Made by a program: the position numbers and the translations under genes
Assembly (NCBI GenBank): GCA_964035575.1
Contig: OZ037834.1
Coordinates: forward strand, 124,001-188,000
Source: Rhynchopus sp. YZ270_cl-10
Lineage: Eukaryota; Euglenozoa; Diplonemea; Diplonemida; Diplonemidae
Length of the DNA stretch: 64,000 nt
Direction of reading: 5' to 3'
Notes under the pieces: model-generated
What the model saw: the letters and a program-made list of their open reading frames with translations, nothing else
Databases searched by the model: none
Told to the model about the DNA's origin: nothing
In this document: piece after piece, positions 1 to 9,986 of the stretch
How the letters are laid out: each line of letters starts with the position of its first letter
Numbering within the stretch: the stretch's first letter is position 1

Positions 1-460
1 GTTCATGTATCTCAACTCCATTGGTACTCCTGAAAACCCTATATTGCGTACTTGTTGCGCACTTAGTGCGTAGTTGTTGTGTGCTTGGTATTTTGGATTT
101 CTGGAGTACCATACATTCTATAGAATGATACCATAAGGTAGTTCATGAAAAAAGTGGTAAAAACTGTGTAGTTGTTGATGCAGGCACCTCCGACTGACCT
201 ACTGTGCGATGCCAGCCATCTGGATGAAAGCACACCAGTACCCTGCGGCCTACAACAGTAGATGTAAAAAGGAAACCTAATGAATGACCTTTAAAAAAAA
301 CGAAGCATTGGTTGGTTCTCTGTATTGATTTGGCTTTTGTTTTTTTTTTTTTTGTCCAAAAAAGCATTTTAGTTTGGTGTTACAACTGCAAAAAGATAAG
401 GACAAAGCAAGATTGCTTTTTTAACTTTACTAAGCATCTACAGCTAATGGGACATCATAC
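1..460 (-). other. Intron 1 of the RRM-protein gene (runs off the window)
   Basis: The sequence after the exon at 461-752 begins with GTATGATG, matching the GTATG donors of the other introns here. No open continuation of the RRM domain (an expected aromatic-rich RNP1 strand) is seen down to base 1, so the next exon probably lies outside the window. An internal pyrimidine tract ending in TTTTTGCAG near 388 could be an acceptor, but what follows reaches a stop within a few codons and does not resemble an RRM. The stretch also holds a copy of a dispersed repeat at 180-230. Confidence 0.55.
180..230 (+). repeat. Dispersed repeat V, copy 1
   Basis: A segment of about 50 bp starting GCAGGCACCTCCGACTGACC, nearly identical to 17001-17050. 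Both copies lie near minus-strand genes, one in an intron and one downstream of the first amidase. There are only two copies in the window and no inverted ends, so the class is unknown. Confidence 0.7.
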
Positions 461-752
461 CTTTCGATTTGCCGGTTTTTTTATTTCTGGAAATCCTCAA
501 ACGCAGGATTTTCCCGTATTGCGCAAGGAAGTTGCGCATCTGTTTTTCATAGTAACCGTGGGGAATGTGGCCAATGTAGAGCACACCGGTCTTCTTGTCG
601 GTTGTCTTCTTCCCTGCCACCTTCTTCACCTTCTTCACCGTCTTCACTGCCGCCTTTGCCGCTCCCGTTTTCTCCACCTTTCCTCCCACCACCAAGGACA
701 CCTTCTTCGCACCCCCCTTCTTTGCTGTTTGTTTCAACGCCGATTTCCCCAT
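461..752 (-). CDS. NIFK/Nop15-like nucleolar RRM protein, first exon (partial)
   Basis: The exon encodes 97 residues plus one base. Residues 1-55 form a Lys/Ala-rich basic tail, typical of nucleolar proteins. Residues 56-97 open an RNA-recognition motif: the RNP2 strand VLYIGHIP, then an ALRRM-type helix with FLAQYGKI, then a strand ending in [14 protein letters not shown]. The Tyr-Gly-Lys-Ile and Ser-Arg-x-Lys-x-Thr-Gly-x-Ser-Lys pattern is characteristic of the MKI67-interacting NIFK / yeast Nop15 family, which acts in 60S pre-ribosome maturation in the nucleolus. The exon ends in phase 1 at a GTATG donor just before the expected RNP1 strand. The ATG at 752 is preceded at about 41 nt by CTATCCACAG, a likely splice acceptor, which favours this start over the in-frame upstream extension. 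The rest of the gene is outside the window. Confidence 0.75.
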
Positions 753-840
753 TTTATTTTTTTTCTGGGTCTCTTGTGTAGATATGTCTGTGGATAGGTT
801 TAGTTGGTGCAAAATAGTAAGTGTTTTTATTTTTATTTTG

Positions 841-957
841 ATAAATTGTTGGAGTAGTAAAATTGATGACGTGTAGACACCTCGCTTTTTTTTATCGTGT
901 GAACTCCACGCAGCCTTTCCTCGCCTATCTCTCGTTTCGTGGATACCGCTACTACGT
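841..957 (+). repeat. Dispersed repeat Z, copy 1
   Basis: Contains the blocks CACCTCG, CGTGTGAACTCCACGCAGCC and CTCGTTTCGTGGATAC in the same order and spacing as 62162-62265 (+) and 4648-4762 (-). All three copies begin with an AT-rich GATAAATT-like stretch. It looks like a short non-coding interspersed element of about 110 bp; no inverted ends or target duplications were found. Confidence 0.65.
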
Positions 958-1271
958 CCTACTCCCGCCTCCACTCGTCAGGTAACGAACGGGGATCATT
1001 GGATGCCCAGGGTAGCTAGGCCCCGGGTGAGATAGGTTTGGGCAGACTTTATCCCTGCGTCAGAGTGCGGCCAAGGCTTTTTTTTCCCTCCCCTTTTTTT
1101 CCGTTGAACGCAACCAAATAGGCTGGTGGTAGTGTCAATGGGTGGCGAGATGCTTTTTTTTTCCCCCTTTTTTTTTTGTTGGTTTCTACATTGCATGAAA
1201 TGGGGGGAAGAAAGAGAGAGAGAGGAGTTCAAAGTGCAAATTCTCTCTCTCTGTTCGATTTGTGCTTTTTT

Positions 1272-1321
1272 ATTTTGAAAACTTGGTTGTATTAGTGTAG
1301 CCACCCTAGAGTGTCCTCCAC
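1272..1321 (-). repeat. Dispersed repeat Y, copy 1
   Basis: On the minus strand this reads as a GTGGAG-like start, ACACTCTAGGGTGGCTACAC, then a CAACCAAGTTTTC end. Matching copies are at 51599-51868 (+, interrupted by an insertion) and 60868-60912 (+). Copies are followed by A-rich runs, which would suit a retroposed short element, but this is inference. Confidence 0.7.
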
Positions 1322-1366
1322 TTATTTTACAGAGTTACCTTCAACTCCTTTCTTCTCCCCCCCTCC

Positions 1367-2677
1367 TCACCGACCCTTTTGCGCCTGCTTTACACTTTTG
1401 ATTACCCTCAGAATCGTCTCCTTTGAGAGCCTCTCCCAACAGAACGTACTCCCTAAGGTATCCCAATGTGTCGTCAACGTCGCCACAGCAGCTGCAACCA
1501 AATCCTCACGGGTGTAACGCTCTGCGTCTTGCAGGGCTTGTTCACATGAATGTGGGGTGCGTGCACGATCTAGGAGCAAAGTGTTACATAGGGCAACCAG
1601 CTTTTCTATACGAAGCACATCCGCAAGCACGGCAACTGCATGCAAGAGATCATCCTTAGGCGCTACTCCCGCATAGAGGTATGCTACTAAACTGAAGAGC
1701 GTTCCGACTGGGTCAGACACAACCACATTCCTCTGAGCGACAAGACGACATACATCGATTCTCACTGTCCTCTCTGAGCTTAACCCATTTCCCCTATCCA
1801 GACATTCCGCAAAGTACGCACTCCGTGCACACAGTATTGCGGAATGCACTGCGATCTGCGTCACCCCTTTGACCACCTCTACCCCAGGCACCTCTAATAG
1901 TACGTCAGCGCTGCACGGTGTTGCAGACTCTTTTTGCTTTTCATAACGTTGTGCCACCTCAAGCATTGTGTTTCCTGTTAAGAGCATTGCGAGGAGATCT
2001 TCTTGAAGCCTGAAGTGGTCTGAATTGAGATCATTTTGAGGCGGTGGAGGGGGTGTTTTTTGTGTTGCATATTCAAAGGAAACGCCAAGACGTAATGCGC
2101 ATCCTGCTCCCCAAGACTCTTGAAGTAATACTTTCAATCGTCTGCAATAGGCAGGAGGCGATAAAGGAAAATGCTGTGCCCTCACCTCGGCTGCACAATG
2201 ATAGCTTTGCTCACCATGCCTCACCCAACCGGACCCTGCATCCGCAAAAAGCGAAAACCCAGCTACCCCTGAAGCACCATTCGGGCTACCCTGCAATACC
2301 ACAGCGCGGACGCACGCAACCACCGGAGTGTCCGTTCTGTCAACCATTGCAAGGTGCGCGACAAAGTCGATTTCGATGAATTCTTCCCCAGAGGTGTCTG
2401 GTGTCCAGCATGCATAAGGACAGTCTAAACGTAGGTAGGCAAGACCTGGGAGGTTGGAGGTAGCGTGCAGATTGCTCAAGGGGAGGTTATCTAAGGAAAG
2501 CAGGGTGCTGCTCCCTGTCTGGGTGCCGCTGAGGGACGCAAGCTGCGAGGCAGTGTCGCTCACGACAGAGGGTGTGGTTTGGTTGCGTCTTCTCTTGCTA
2601 GTGGAAGGACTCTGAGGTGGCGAAGAGGAGCCCTGAGAAGGCGCGGCAGCGTATACAGCAACACGCTTGGCGTCCAT
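1367..2677 (-). CDS. Discoidin-like / BTB-POZ domain protein
   Basis: 436 residues, single exon. Residues 1-60 are Ser/Pro-rich and hold a KRRR basic patch. Residues about 80-202 look like an F5/8-type C (discoidin, galactose-binding) fold: a CWTP motif, an EIDF strand, a VRAVVLQG strand and a closing ALRLGVSFEY strand. A Pro run (207-212) links to a BTB/POZ domain at about 255-370, with the diagnostic VHSAILCARSAYFAECL helix and a VAYLYAG core, followed by a BACK-like helical tail. Discoidin-BTB proteins are usually substrate adaptors of Cullin-3 ubiquitin ligases; the ligand here is unknown. On the minus strand a long pyrimidine tract ends in CCCCAACAG about 55 nt before the ATG, so this start is well placed. 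The reading on the opposite strand is only an antisense shadow. Confidence 0.8.
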   Translation of the reverse strand: MDAKRVAVYAAAPSQGSSSPPQSPSTSKRRRNQTTPSVVSDTASQLASLSGTQTGSSTLLSLDNLPLSNLHATSNLPGLAYLRLDCPYACWTPDTSGEEFIEIDFVAHLAMVDRTDTPVVACVRAVVLQGSPNGASGVAGFSLFADAGSGWVRHGEQSYHCAAEVRAQHFPLSPPAYCRRLKVLLQESWGAGCALRLGVSFEYATQKTPPPPPQNDLNSDHFRLQEDLLAMLLTGNTMLEVAQRYEKQKESATPCSADVLLEVPGVEVVKGVTQIAVHSAILCARSAYFAECLDRGNGLSSERTVRIDVCRLVAQRNVVVSDPVGTLFSLVAYLYAGVAPKDDLLHAVAVLADVLRIEKLVALCNTLLLDRARTPHSCEQALQDAERYTREDLVAAAVATLTTHWDTLGSTFCWERLSKETILRVIKSVKQAQKGR

Positions 2678-2703
2678 TTTGTAGTGATATAAGACAACAC
2701 TCT

Positions 2704-2780
2704 GAGAAGAAGGGTACTGCTTCTGTTGGGGAGGGTAAGAGAGAAGGGAGAGGGTGAGATGAGGTGAGGTGAGGTGAGGG
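2704..2780 (-). promoter_or_regulatory. Pyrimidine tract with AG acceptor before the BTB gene
   Basis: On the minus strand a tract of about 60 nt composed almost only of C and T ends in CCCCAACAG. It has the form of a 3' splice acceptor, either for a 5'-UTR intron or for spliced-leader addition. The same arrangement precedes the other genes in the window. Confidence 0.55.
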
Positions 2781-2790
2781 GAGAGTCTTA

Positions 2791-2870
2791 AAAAGTTGGC
2801 TTTGAAATAAAAGCCCTCTCGTGAACAGTGTACCTTTGGTGCAATGACCGGCTGGACCGGGGGGGGGGAA
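2791..2870 (-). repeat. Dispersed repeat X, copy 1
   Basis: On the minus strand it reads CCGGTCCAGCCGGTCAT, then ACCAAAGGTACACTGTTCAC, then a GAGAGGGC block and a CAACTTTT end. It matches 10137-10270, 47438-47580, 52303-52355, 55190-55262, 56382-56610 and 61725-61768. It lies upstream of, and reads toward, the acceptor-like tract of the BTB gene, the same geometry as the copies before the TrpDC and Rab exons. Confidence 0.75.
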
Positions 2871-3587
2871 CTAGCTACAACGGGCGGTTCGGTACATCCA
2901 TGATTTCATAAACAAGCAATTAGAGCGTGGAATTATGTCCGACCACGAGGCAGCGCAGGTGAAAGGCAGCAGACATTTGTCGATCTGTTGGAATGGAATT
3001 CAAATCGGACCTTGCCACCATCGAAAACCTCTGCATACGTGATGACGTTCCGAAGTGGCTGTGCGAAACACACGGCCGATATTGCCTTCTGTGAAGAGCG
3101 CGGAGGGGAAGTGCGAACACTTTGGGACCGAAAACCACCCTAAGTGCAGCACCGCAACTTGCTTGAGTCTTGCCCCATCACCAATGACCCCTACGAATAG
3201 GTTGTGGGGTGGGGGTGCTGGATCAGGTGGCAAAGGACTTCGGGAGGACTCAGCACCCTACACCACACCGCTGCCATCGCGCAACTGCCATTGGAACCTC
3301 AACCTCCCTTCTTCGCCTGAGGTTGGAAACCCCTGCTACGCACCAATGCGTTAAATAGGAGTAAAAGCATTACGTGCCTTAGACAAAAAAAAACAAACCC
3401 CACAAACCCACCTTTTTTTCTCACAACAATTCTACGTTTTCTCTAATCATTTTTTTTTTGCGGGATACAAAAAAAAAGGGGAAGATGGAGAAGAAAAATC
3501 TAATCTTTTCCAAAAAAAAAAAATCTATCACTTGCATAAACATCTTCTTTCACTCAATGCTGCCCTTCTCTTTTTCCCCCCTTCTTT
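2871..3587. other. Intergenic stretch with possible degraded coding sequence
   Basis: No intact gene was recognised. Bases about 2920-3180 have coding-like composition, and all three plus-strand frames are open for 20-70 codons in overlapping pieces, as in an old degraded gene, but no family could be named. From 3380 on the sequence is A- and T-homopolymer-rich. Confidence 0.35.
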
Positions 3588-6500
3588 CTACTTAAACGCC
3601 CTATGCATAGGTGCCCCATACCCACCACTACCACCACCACCACCACCACCACCACCACCACCGACACCTCTACTACTGGACATGCCCATGAGGAGCAGCA
3701 GCTGTGCAATGCGCCGCTGCTGCTGCACAGTCACTGCCAGCAATTTGTTCGAAAGCACCGCAAAATGCGCGTTCGCCTGCGCCGCCACCAGCATCTCCAT
3801 TGGCACCATTGCACCCCCACCCCTTCCTCCCATTGCAAAGCTACCACCACTACCACCCTCACCTTCCCCATAAATGATCGAGTCGAGACAACGGATCGCA
3901 AGCTTCGCGTTCTCCTGTACAAGCGTTTCTACGTGAGTCACAATGCCGTCGAGGGACCCGCATCTGGTCTCCAAGGATGCAAGCTCGTCGGCAGGGAGCT
4001 GCTCCACCGGTACGGGGAAGACTCTTGTAAGGTGCGTCGCTTGGAGGAGAGCGGAGTTGAGTGAGGAGGTGTCGAGGAGGTGGTCTGTCTCGGCTTGGAC
4101 GTCTTTGTTGCGTTGTGTGGGGGGGATGTGGGCAGGGATGTGGGCAGGGATGTGTGCAGGGGCAGGGGCAGGGGCAGGAGCAGGAGGGGTGGGTACAGAT
4201 GCAGGAACAGAAGAGTGAATAGAGAAGGGTGCCAAAGGCTCGCGGGGTGTCTCCGTGCCGACCTGGGTTTCGATGCTCCTGGCCGGCCTGCGTGGCTGGG
4301 GTTGTGTGTGGTGCAGTGATACGTCTGCTTCAGTCTGCGTTGCGCAGGTGTCCTGCACCTTGCTGTGTGCAGTGTGGCAGCTGCGTGTTGTGTGCACGCT
4401 GCTGCCCCCGCTCGCATGCACACTGCTGCATGTGCACTCACTCAACCTCCCTTCCAGCTCGTCAATACGCCCCAACAAATCCTTAATTTCACTGTTCTTA
4501 TCTTCAACAATAGTTTCCATGCGAAGCCCAAGGCCCTGAGGAGAGAAGAGAAAAGATGGAAAAGATAGACACAAATTTAAAAAAAAGTTGTTGAAAACAT
4601 GAGGGGAAAAAAAAACGCACCTCGGTCGTACTCATGCAAAAAAAAGTAGCAGCGAAACCCACGAAACACGAGATACGAAGGTGACGACTGCGCGGAGATC
4701 ACACGGAAAAAAAATCCCCCACGCGAGGTGACTCCACGATGTCAATGTATCAATTTATCAACACCTTGCGGTTTCTCCCCCTACCATACAACCCCATATG
4801 TCTAGGTTAACATCTCTGACCCCCTCTGCCAAAAAACTTGATGAATGCCTCTCGTGTACACACATCTTATCCAAACAACACCCCCCATCCCACATCCCAC
4901 ATCCCACATCACACATACCACTATCGCCGAGAGACTCAACGGCGAATCCGAGACCACCGACGCCATGGACTCCTCCTCTGTTGTCGATGCTGCATCACCT
5001 CCTCCTCCTCCTCCCCCTCCCCCTCCAGCCTGACTCACCTTCACCTCCGGTGTAGGCAGTGGGGGTGGCGGGCGACGTACTGTGGTGGCGATAGGAGACA
5101 GCGATACAGAGGCGTCCTGAAGCGCTGGGGACAGAGCCCTGCCTGCACCACTGTCGCCAGCGCTCTCTCTACCAGGGGAGAGGATGTTGGCGTAGGTGTG
5201 TGCAGGTTCGCCAGTGGTGGTGGTCGTGGTGGTGGCTGTGGTTGTGCCGCCAGCAGGCGTAGGGAACTCCTCCAGCACCGAGAGCCCCCACAGCCCGTCG
5301 CCCCCAGGTGAGGTGCTGCCAGCGAGGACGCGTGATGGGGATGGGGAATAGGCCCAGGGGTGTTCTGTGAATGGAGGGGTGTGAAAAAGTAGAAGGGGGA
5401 AAATGTTTGAAAAATTTTGGGTCATATTATGTGATAGTCATTATTGGTGCTACCGAACAACTGTCGGGGACATGTCAACGACATGTCAAGGACATGTCAA
5501 TATAGGCCCCCTCCGGAACACCAATTCTTGAGATGATTATTTTTTGGATTTTCACAGATTTTCACAGATTACAAGGAAATAACAATGGCATCAACACCTT
5601 CGCCCTCTAAGCAATTAGACTTACGTCCACTACGAAGTCCCGCATCTGCGGACGTCCTTCAGCTGGTTGCTCACAGCTATTATTTTTTACCAAAACAAAA
5701 AAAACAACGCACATACCAACACTATGCTCGACACTCTGCGACAAGATCGGTGTCGGAACAGACATGCTCTGTGAATACAACGGAAACGACGTTGCTTCAC
5801 TTGCCGCTGTGGGTGGGGGAGGCGGACGCCGTGTGGGCGATGCACAGTGCGCTGTACTTGTATGCGACGTGGTCCGCTCCGCACGACTCACAGACACATG
5901 CGATACCTGCAACGACGCCGTCTGCTCCACCACCAGCGTGCCTGGACTCCTCCCTCCACCGTACTGCGCAATCACCCCTACCGGCGGAGGTGGCGCTGCT
6001 CGCAGGATAGCTGTCGCCGCTGCCGCTTCGTTCATAAGCTGTACACGAGACGCAAACCGGACGTCCTCTGTCGCCGACGCCACACCACCCACCCCACGCT
6101 CCACTTCAAACCCTTCACACGACTGCATCGACATCGGCGAGCTTTCCCCATTCTCGCCACTCTCCTCCCCTCCTACTGGGGCTTCTATCTCAGGCACCTC
6201 CACCTCCACCTCCTTGCCACGCCAGCTCTGTCCCAATGCTAGCAGCTTCACGACCGGGGCGTCCGGCGACTCTGAAGCGATGGATGTCGTGGACGGAGGC
6301 GACACACTGCACCCACGCCAGGCCACACCTTTTGGCGGCATCGGCAACACCTGCATGGCATGAGGCGAATGGCTGACCCGCATATCACTCTCCGTACTGT
6401 CCGAACGGAGGGGCACCTCAGGAAGCTTTGGCAACGCCACAACAGGCTCGCCCCCGCGCAATGATTGCGACTGTATGAACGTCCCCGGCAGGTCCGGCAG

Positions 6501-6905
6501 GTCCGCGTCACTGAGCGGCGCGGCAAGACGTACGAGCACCGTGGAGTGGGGCGGTGGGACAACCACCTCCTCGTCGACGGTGGTAAGGCGGGTCACCGTG
6601 CGGCGCCCGGTTGCGAGGATGGCCGCGTCACGTTGTTGCGGGGAGGTGCGTGGTTGGAGGAGGGGTTGGGCGAGGTGGTGGGGACGGTGCGGCTCGGGGT
6701 TGTAGGTCGCAGTGCCTTCAGTGGTGAAGGTGGCTAAGGTGGGGGTGGGGGTGGTGGTGTTACTGACCCCCCGTATGCTCTCAGTAAACGGCGGCGGCGG
6801 CAAGCTGGCAGGCTGCAGTTCACATGGCTCCTCCGCAACAGGTGTCGGTGGGGAGAACGCATTCCGCCCCGCCCCACGCACAGCTCTGACCGGCGTTACA
6901 GGCAT
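3588..6905 (-). CDS. Large low-complexity protein with coiled coil, three exons
   Basis: Predicted exons are 6905-5717, 5364-4919 and 4535-3588 (860 residues). Donors are GTATGT and GTATGT; acceptors are CATTCACAG and TCTCCTCAG. All phases agree (1, then 0), which supports the model. Exon 1 is Pro/Ser/Thr-rich with poly-Pro and poly-Ala patches. Exon 2 has a Thr run and a Gly run. Exon 3 opens with a short coiled coil (ETIVEDKNSEIKDLLGRI onward), then repeated HIPA units and a helical segment around LASLETRC, and ends in a Gly-rich tail encoded by a CCA/CAC microsatellite. No catalytic domain is visible; it may be a cytoskeletal or scaffold protein, but the function is unknown. A GTGAGT alternative donor for exon 2 at 5038 is also in phase and would skip the Gly run. 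A pyrimidine tract plus CAG lies about 27 nt before the ATG. Confidence 0.65.
4648..4762 (-). repeat. Dispersed repeat Z, copy 2
   Basis: Reverse-complement copy of the element at 841-957 and 62162-62265, lying in the second intron of the three-exon gene. The order of blocks (GTCACCTCG, CGTGTGATCTCC, CTCGTGTTTCGTGG) is kept. Confidence 0.6.
5470..5505. repeat. Three GACATGTCA repeats in an intron
   Basis: The palindromic ACATGT core recurs three times within about 32 bp (GACATGTCA with 2-3 nt spacers) in the first intron of the three-exon gene. It resembles the short iterated TGACA-type motifs of the inverted-repeat elements elsewhere and may be a remnant of one. Confidence 0.4.
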
Positions 6906-7035
6906 ATCAGTGTATGAAGGTGCATTCTGATTGAGGGAGGGTGTTTTGTCAACAATACTACATCCACTACGTTAAAAAGACCCTTTTTTTTTTTGAAAAA
7001 AAAATAGTGTAAACAAAGAATTCACTCCCCCCTTC

Positions 7036-8097
7036 CTATGTGTGTAACCTCGTCTGTAGAGCGGCCACCCGCGCATCCAACGCACTAAGGTCCGTCTCCT
7101 GAGACGCCGCAAGCTCACTGTGTATCGCTGCGACCTGCGCGGAGAGCTGCTCCTGCCTGCGGATAATGGTCTGTTTGCGGTGCTCCACCGCCTCTTCCGC
7201 GGCAGCAGCCGTCTTCTCTGCGTCTGCCTTGAGCCACCTCTCCTCCGACACTGCAAGGTACAACGGCCTTGGACACTCTGGTTGCGGTACCCCATACGGT
7301 GCCGGGCACACCTTACTCACAGCAACAGCTTCCACACCACACATTTCCACTGCAGTAAACACATGCCGGTACATTGCGTAAAACGCATGGTACGTACCTT
7401 GTAGGTACTCCCCTACGGTGTTCGCTTCTACTGGGGTGAGGAGGGTGTTGCCAAATGGTGGGGCATGTGACGCATGGCGGGTTAACAGGGAAAGGAGCAG
7501 CGCGCGCGATTCTACAACATCCAAACCTGTCATGGAGGTGGCGTGGACCTCCCAGAGGATGGACCAAATGATAGAGAGGGTGGTGGCAGTGAAATGGGAT
7601 TGCGCTGCAAATCGGGTAAGCGGTTCGAATAGATCGAGAAGACAGTCGAGTCGGGAGCGGTCTGCAGAGCCGTCACCACCGTGGAGCAGTTTGTCGTAAT
7701 ATGAGAGGTCCTGTTTGGCGCGTGTCAAGCATTCTGTGATGTGTGGTGGGAGGGAGAGCAGCTCGGCTAGGTCTGAGGCTTTGCCGTCCACCAGAACCTT
7801 GCCGTCGACAGCCTTCCGGTGTAGCTGTGCTATCAGCCCTGCAGGGCAGTCTAGCCCCTGGAGAACAACGGAAATATCGTCTCGGCTGGCTGTCGCCAGG
7901 GTGTCGGGTACGTACGCAACGCCTCCCTGCCGTGTGTGAAGGGTGCTCAGATCGACCAACGTCGTACGCCGTTCGATCACCGCCCGTACCGCCCCCCGAT
8001 CCCCATCTTCCTCAGCGCCCTTCTGTAATAGCCACTCCGCATCCACCCGAGAAAGATGCTTCCACGTAAGTGGTGCATCAAGTGCGGTAGCTGGCAT
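7036..8097 (-). CDS. SAM-like and CABCOCO1-like protein, possibly ciliary
   Basis: 353 residues, single exon. Residues about 73-130 resemble a SAM-type helical bundle (VVLQGLDCP, then VDGKVLVDGKASDLAELL). Residues about 170-290 hold a long helical region ending in EYLQGTYHAFYAMYRHVF, followed by a VCPAPYGVPQPECPRPL segment. That order, a His/Tyr-rich helix then a Pro-rich strand, recalls the ciliary calcium-binding coiled-coil protein CABCOCO1; the match is by eye and weak. The C-terminus (about 290-350) is a coiled coil rich in Ala, Glu and Gln. If the match holds, the protein would sit in the flagellum or basal body. On the minus strand a pyrimidine-rich tract ends in AACAACTAG about 25 nt before the ATG. 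It is divergent enough that it could be a lineage-specific SAM protein instead. Confidence 0.5.
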   Translation of the reverse strand: MPATALDAPLTWKHLSRVDAEWLLQKGAEEDGDRGAVRAVIERRTTLVDLSTLHTRQGGVAYVPDTLATASRDDISVVLQGLDCPAGLIAQLHRKAVDGKVLVDGKASDLAELLSLPPHITECLTRAKQDLSYYDKLLHGGDGSADRSRLDCLLDLFEPLTRFAAQSHFTATTLSIIWSILWEVHATSMTGLDVVESRALLLSLLTRHASHAPPFGNTLLTPVEANTVGEYLQGTYHAFYAMYRHVFTAVEMCGVEAVAVSKVCPAPYGVPQPECPRPLYLAVSEERWLKADAEKTAAAAEEAVEHRKQTIIRRQEQLSAQVAAIHSELAASQETDLSALDARVAALQTRLHT

Positions 8098-8245
8098 GGT
8101 TAACTTTTTTGTGTTGTGGGGCTAGTTGTTAGGGGTGAAATTGAGTGGGGGGTGGGGTGAGGGGTGTGAGGGGTGTAAACGGATTTTTGAAAAGTTGTGG
8201 GATTAGTATTGGTTTTGTGGTGGTAAAATAAAATGGAAAAAAAAA

Positions 8246-8588
8246 TATATCATCCAAAATCTGCCCAGCCGTATAGAAAAGCCCGATTTTGGTCTGGTTT
8301 TTAGGTTATCCATTTTTCGCTAAAAAAATTGTCCGACCCCGGAATTTTTTCAGATCGCTCCGGAAATTCATACAAGCGCATTTTCGGGGGGAAAAATTAC
8401 ACCCTCGGTGTCGCAAACGCTTGCGGGCGTGCCCGCAAACATCCTGGAAATTATTAGCCCAATTTTTTTTTTCGGTTTTTATTTATTTTGAAAGATCGGG
8501 TGTAAAAGCGTTCAATTCCGGGGTCGGACGATTTTTTTTACGCACCTGTGGTATTCTGAAGAAAAATCGTGAGGGGGGTGGTTTTCAG
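8246..8588. mobile_element. J-family element, copy 1, cut on the right by element I
   Basis: The left end reads ATATATCATCCAAAATCT and matches, inverted, the right end of the second J copy at 16246. Inside it, GTCCGACCCCGGAATT (8331-8346) is a perfect inverted match to AATTCCGGGGTCGGAC (8514-8529). The right end is replaced by the terminus of element I. There is no coding sequence; it looks like a small non-autonomous inverted-repeat element. Confidence 0.6.
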
Positions 8589-8745
8589 TACACGACGGAC
8601 TAGTTATGGCCATGACAGGTGATATGACAGGTGGTGTTACTAGTTATAAATATGACAGGTGATAATTGAATATTACTAGTCATATGACAGGTGGTACCTG
8701 TAAAATGACAGGTGTTTTTGCCGGTGGCTATTGCCTCCCAGGGAA

Positions 8746-8875
8746 AGGGACTCTCGAATTTTTTTTTTGCCCCCTTTTAGGGCGAATTTCGACGATTTGA
8801 GGCCATTAAAAGCAAAATTTGACACTTTTGAGCATCTATGGGGGTCTAAAACGCGATTTTGCGCACCACGATTTT
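8746..8875 (+). repeat. Subterminal block shared by elements I and II
   Basis: Contains TTTCGACGATTTGAGGCCAT, then an AAAGCAAAATTTG block, then GAGCATCTATGGGGGTCTAA. The same block, with few changes, is at 13166-13276 just inside the left end of element II. This shows the two elements are related although their terminal motifs differ. Confidence 0.75.
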
Positions 8876-9129
8876 TCGTGGGATTTACGAAAGACAAGTC
8901 AATTTTTGACCCCAAAAAAATTCACAAAATTGCCCTCGGTGGTCCTCACCCCCACATGTCCTCAATACTGGGCGAAAAAATGCAAAAAAACGCAAAAATC
9001 GGGTGTTTTAATCTGGGTGCACCAAATACACGGGAGTGCGGTACTAAGCCATAATCAGTTTTTCCGCGCTGAAGAATCCGATGAAGAATTCTTCAAAAAA
9101 AAAAAAAAAGGTACAAATAAAAAAATTGA

Positions 9130-9595
9130 AGAGGTGGGCTGGGGCCTGAAGGGCCGCCCACCTCTTTCATCTTCCTCCCAGCCTCCTCGCCCGAGCCATC
9201 TGCCGACTATTTCCTTCCGTTGCAACCCGACCTCGGAGATGACAAGGAGTGGGGAGAAGCTCCTGGTGGATCCGGTGAAGCCGGGGACAAGCAGAGAGGA
9301 GATGAAGACGCAACTGAAGAAGGAGTACGGGATAATGCGAGTTTGTGCGACTCGCCTTCTGACCCCCTGTTTCGTCTTGCGAAGATGAGCGGGCATTTTC
9401 GTGATTGAAGTTGGTGAAGACACGTCTCCGCTCACAAGTTGTCGACGAACCCCTTGCTGCACTTTTGCATGCCAAGAACCATCCCGAGGGTACCTCAGTG
9501 AGGAGGTGTCCGCAGAGATTCTGCATCTCTTTGAATATCATAAAGATCCACCCCACCCACCACCGTGCGAAAGCTCGGACCCTTTTTAGGCCAGG
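9130..9595 (+). other. Coding-like remnant inside element I
   Basis: GC-rich, codon-like sequence in contrast to its AT-rich flanks. Two overlapping plus frames look protein-like: one contains GEKLLVDPVKPGTSREEM, the other an acidic stretch DLGDDKEWGEAPGG. Neither could be assigned to a family. It may be a degraded element gene or exons of one. Confidence 0.3.
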
Positions 9596-9662
9596 AATTC
9601 TAGTTTCTCCGCCGGAGGCCCAGAACTTCCGGCGCGCTACGCGCGCCGGGCTCGGGACGTAT
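9596..9662 (+). repeat. GC-rich double hairpin, copy 1
   Basis: CTCCGCCGGAGG is followed by a hairpin of the type CCGGCGCGC-TAC-GCGCGCCGG. The same two-part structure occurs inverted at 22960-23012 next to the hAT transposase fragment. Its position after coding-like sequence in both places suggests a 3'-end structure of a transposon. Confidence 0.6.
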
Positions 9663-9986
9663 TTACCTTACTATTCTTCATCAAAAATCCCGCTGCATTT
9701 TTTACAATGTACCCTAATTTTTTTCCGATCCAAAAAAATGGAAAAAGCCCGGGTGCCCGCCCACCCCTGCAAAAATCGACTTGTACAGCCATTGCTTTGG
9801 TGTGGGCTTGTTCACACCGGGCAGAGTGCGAGTTATTCTCAGCAACACGGCCCCGGCCCCCCAGATTTTTCCCGTAAGAAAACCACCTGCGCGAACCATA
9901 GGCATTTTTTGTCCTCCCTCAAGTGCTCCCTCGAACCTGGCGGGAGGGAGGGAAATAGCTATTTACTGACGCAGTGGTGGGTTTGT

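Noticed and set aside
312-876. Plus-strand frames opposite the RRM-protein exon
   Set aside because: Antisense of a Lys-rich coding exon, giving Phe/Leu-rich frames; the minus strand carries the RRM motif.
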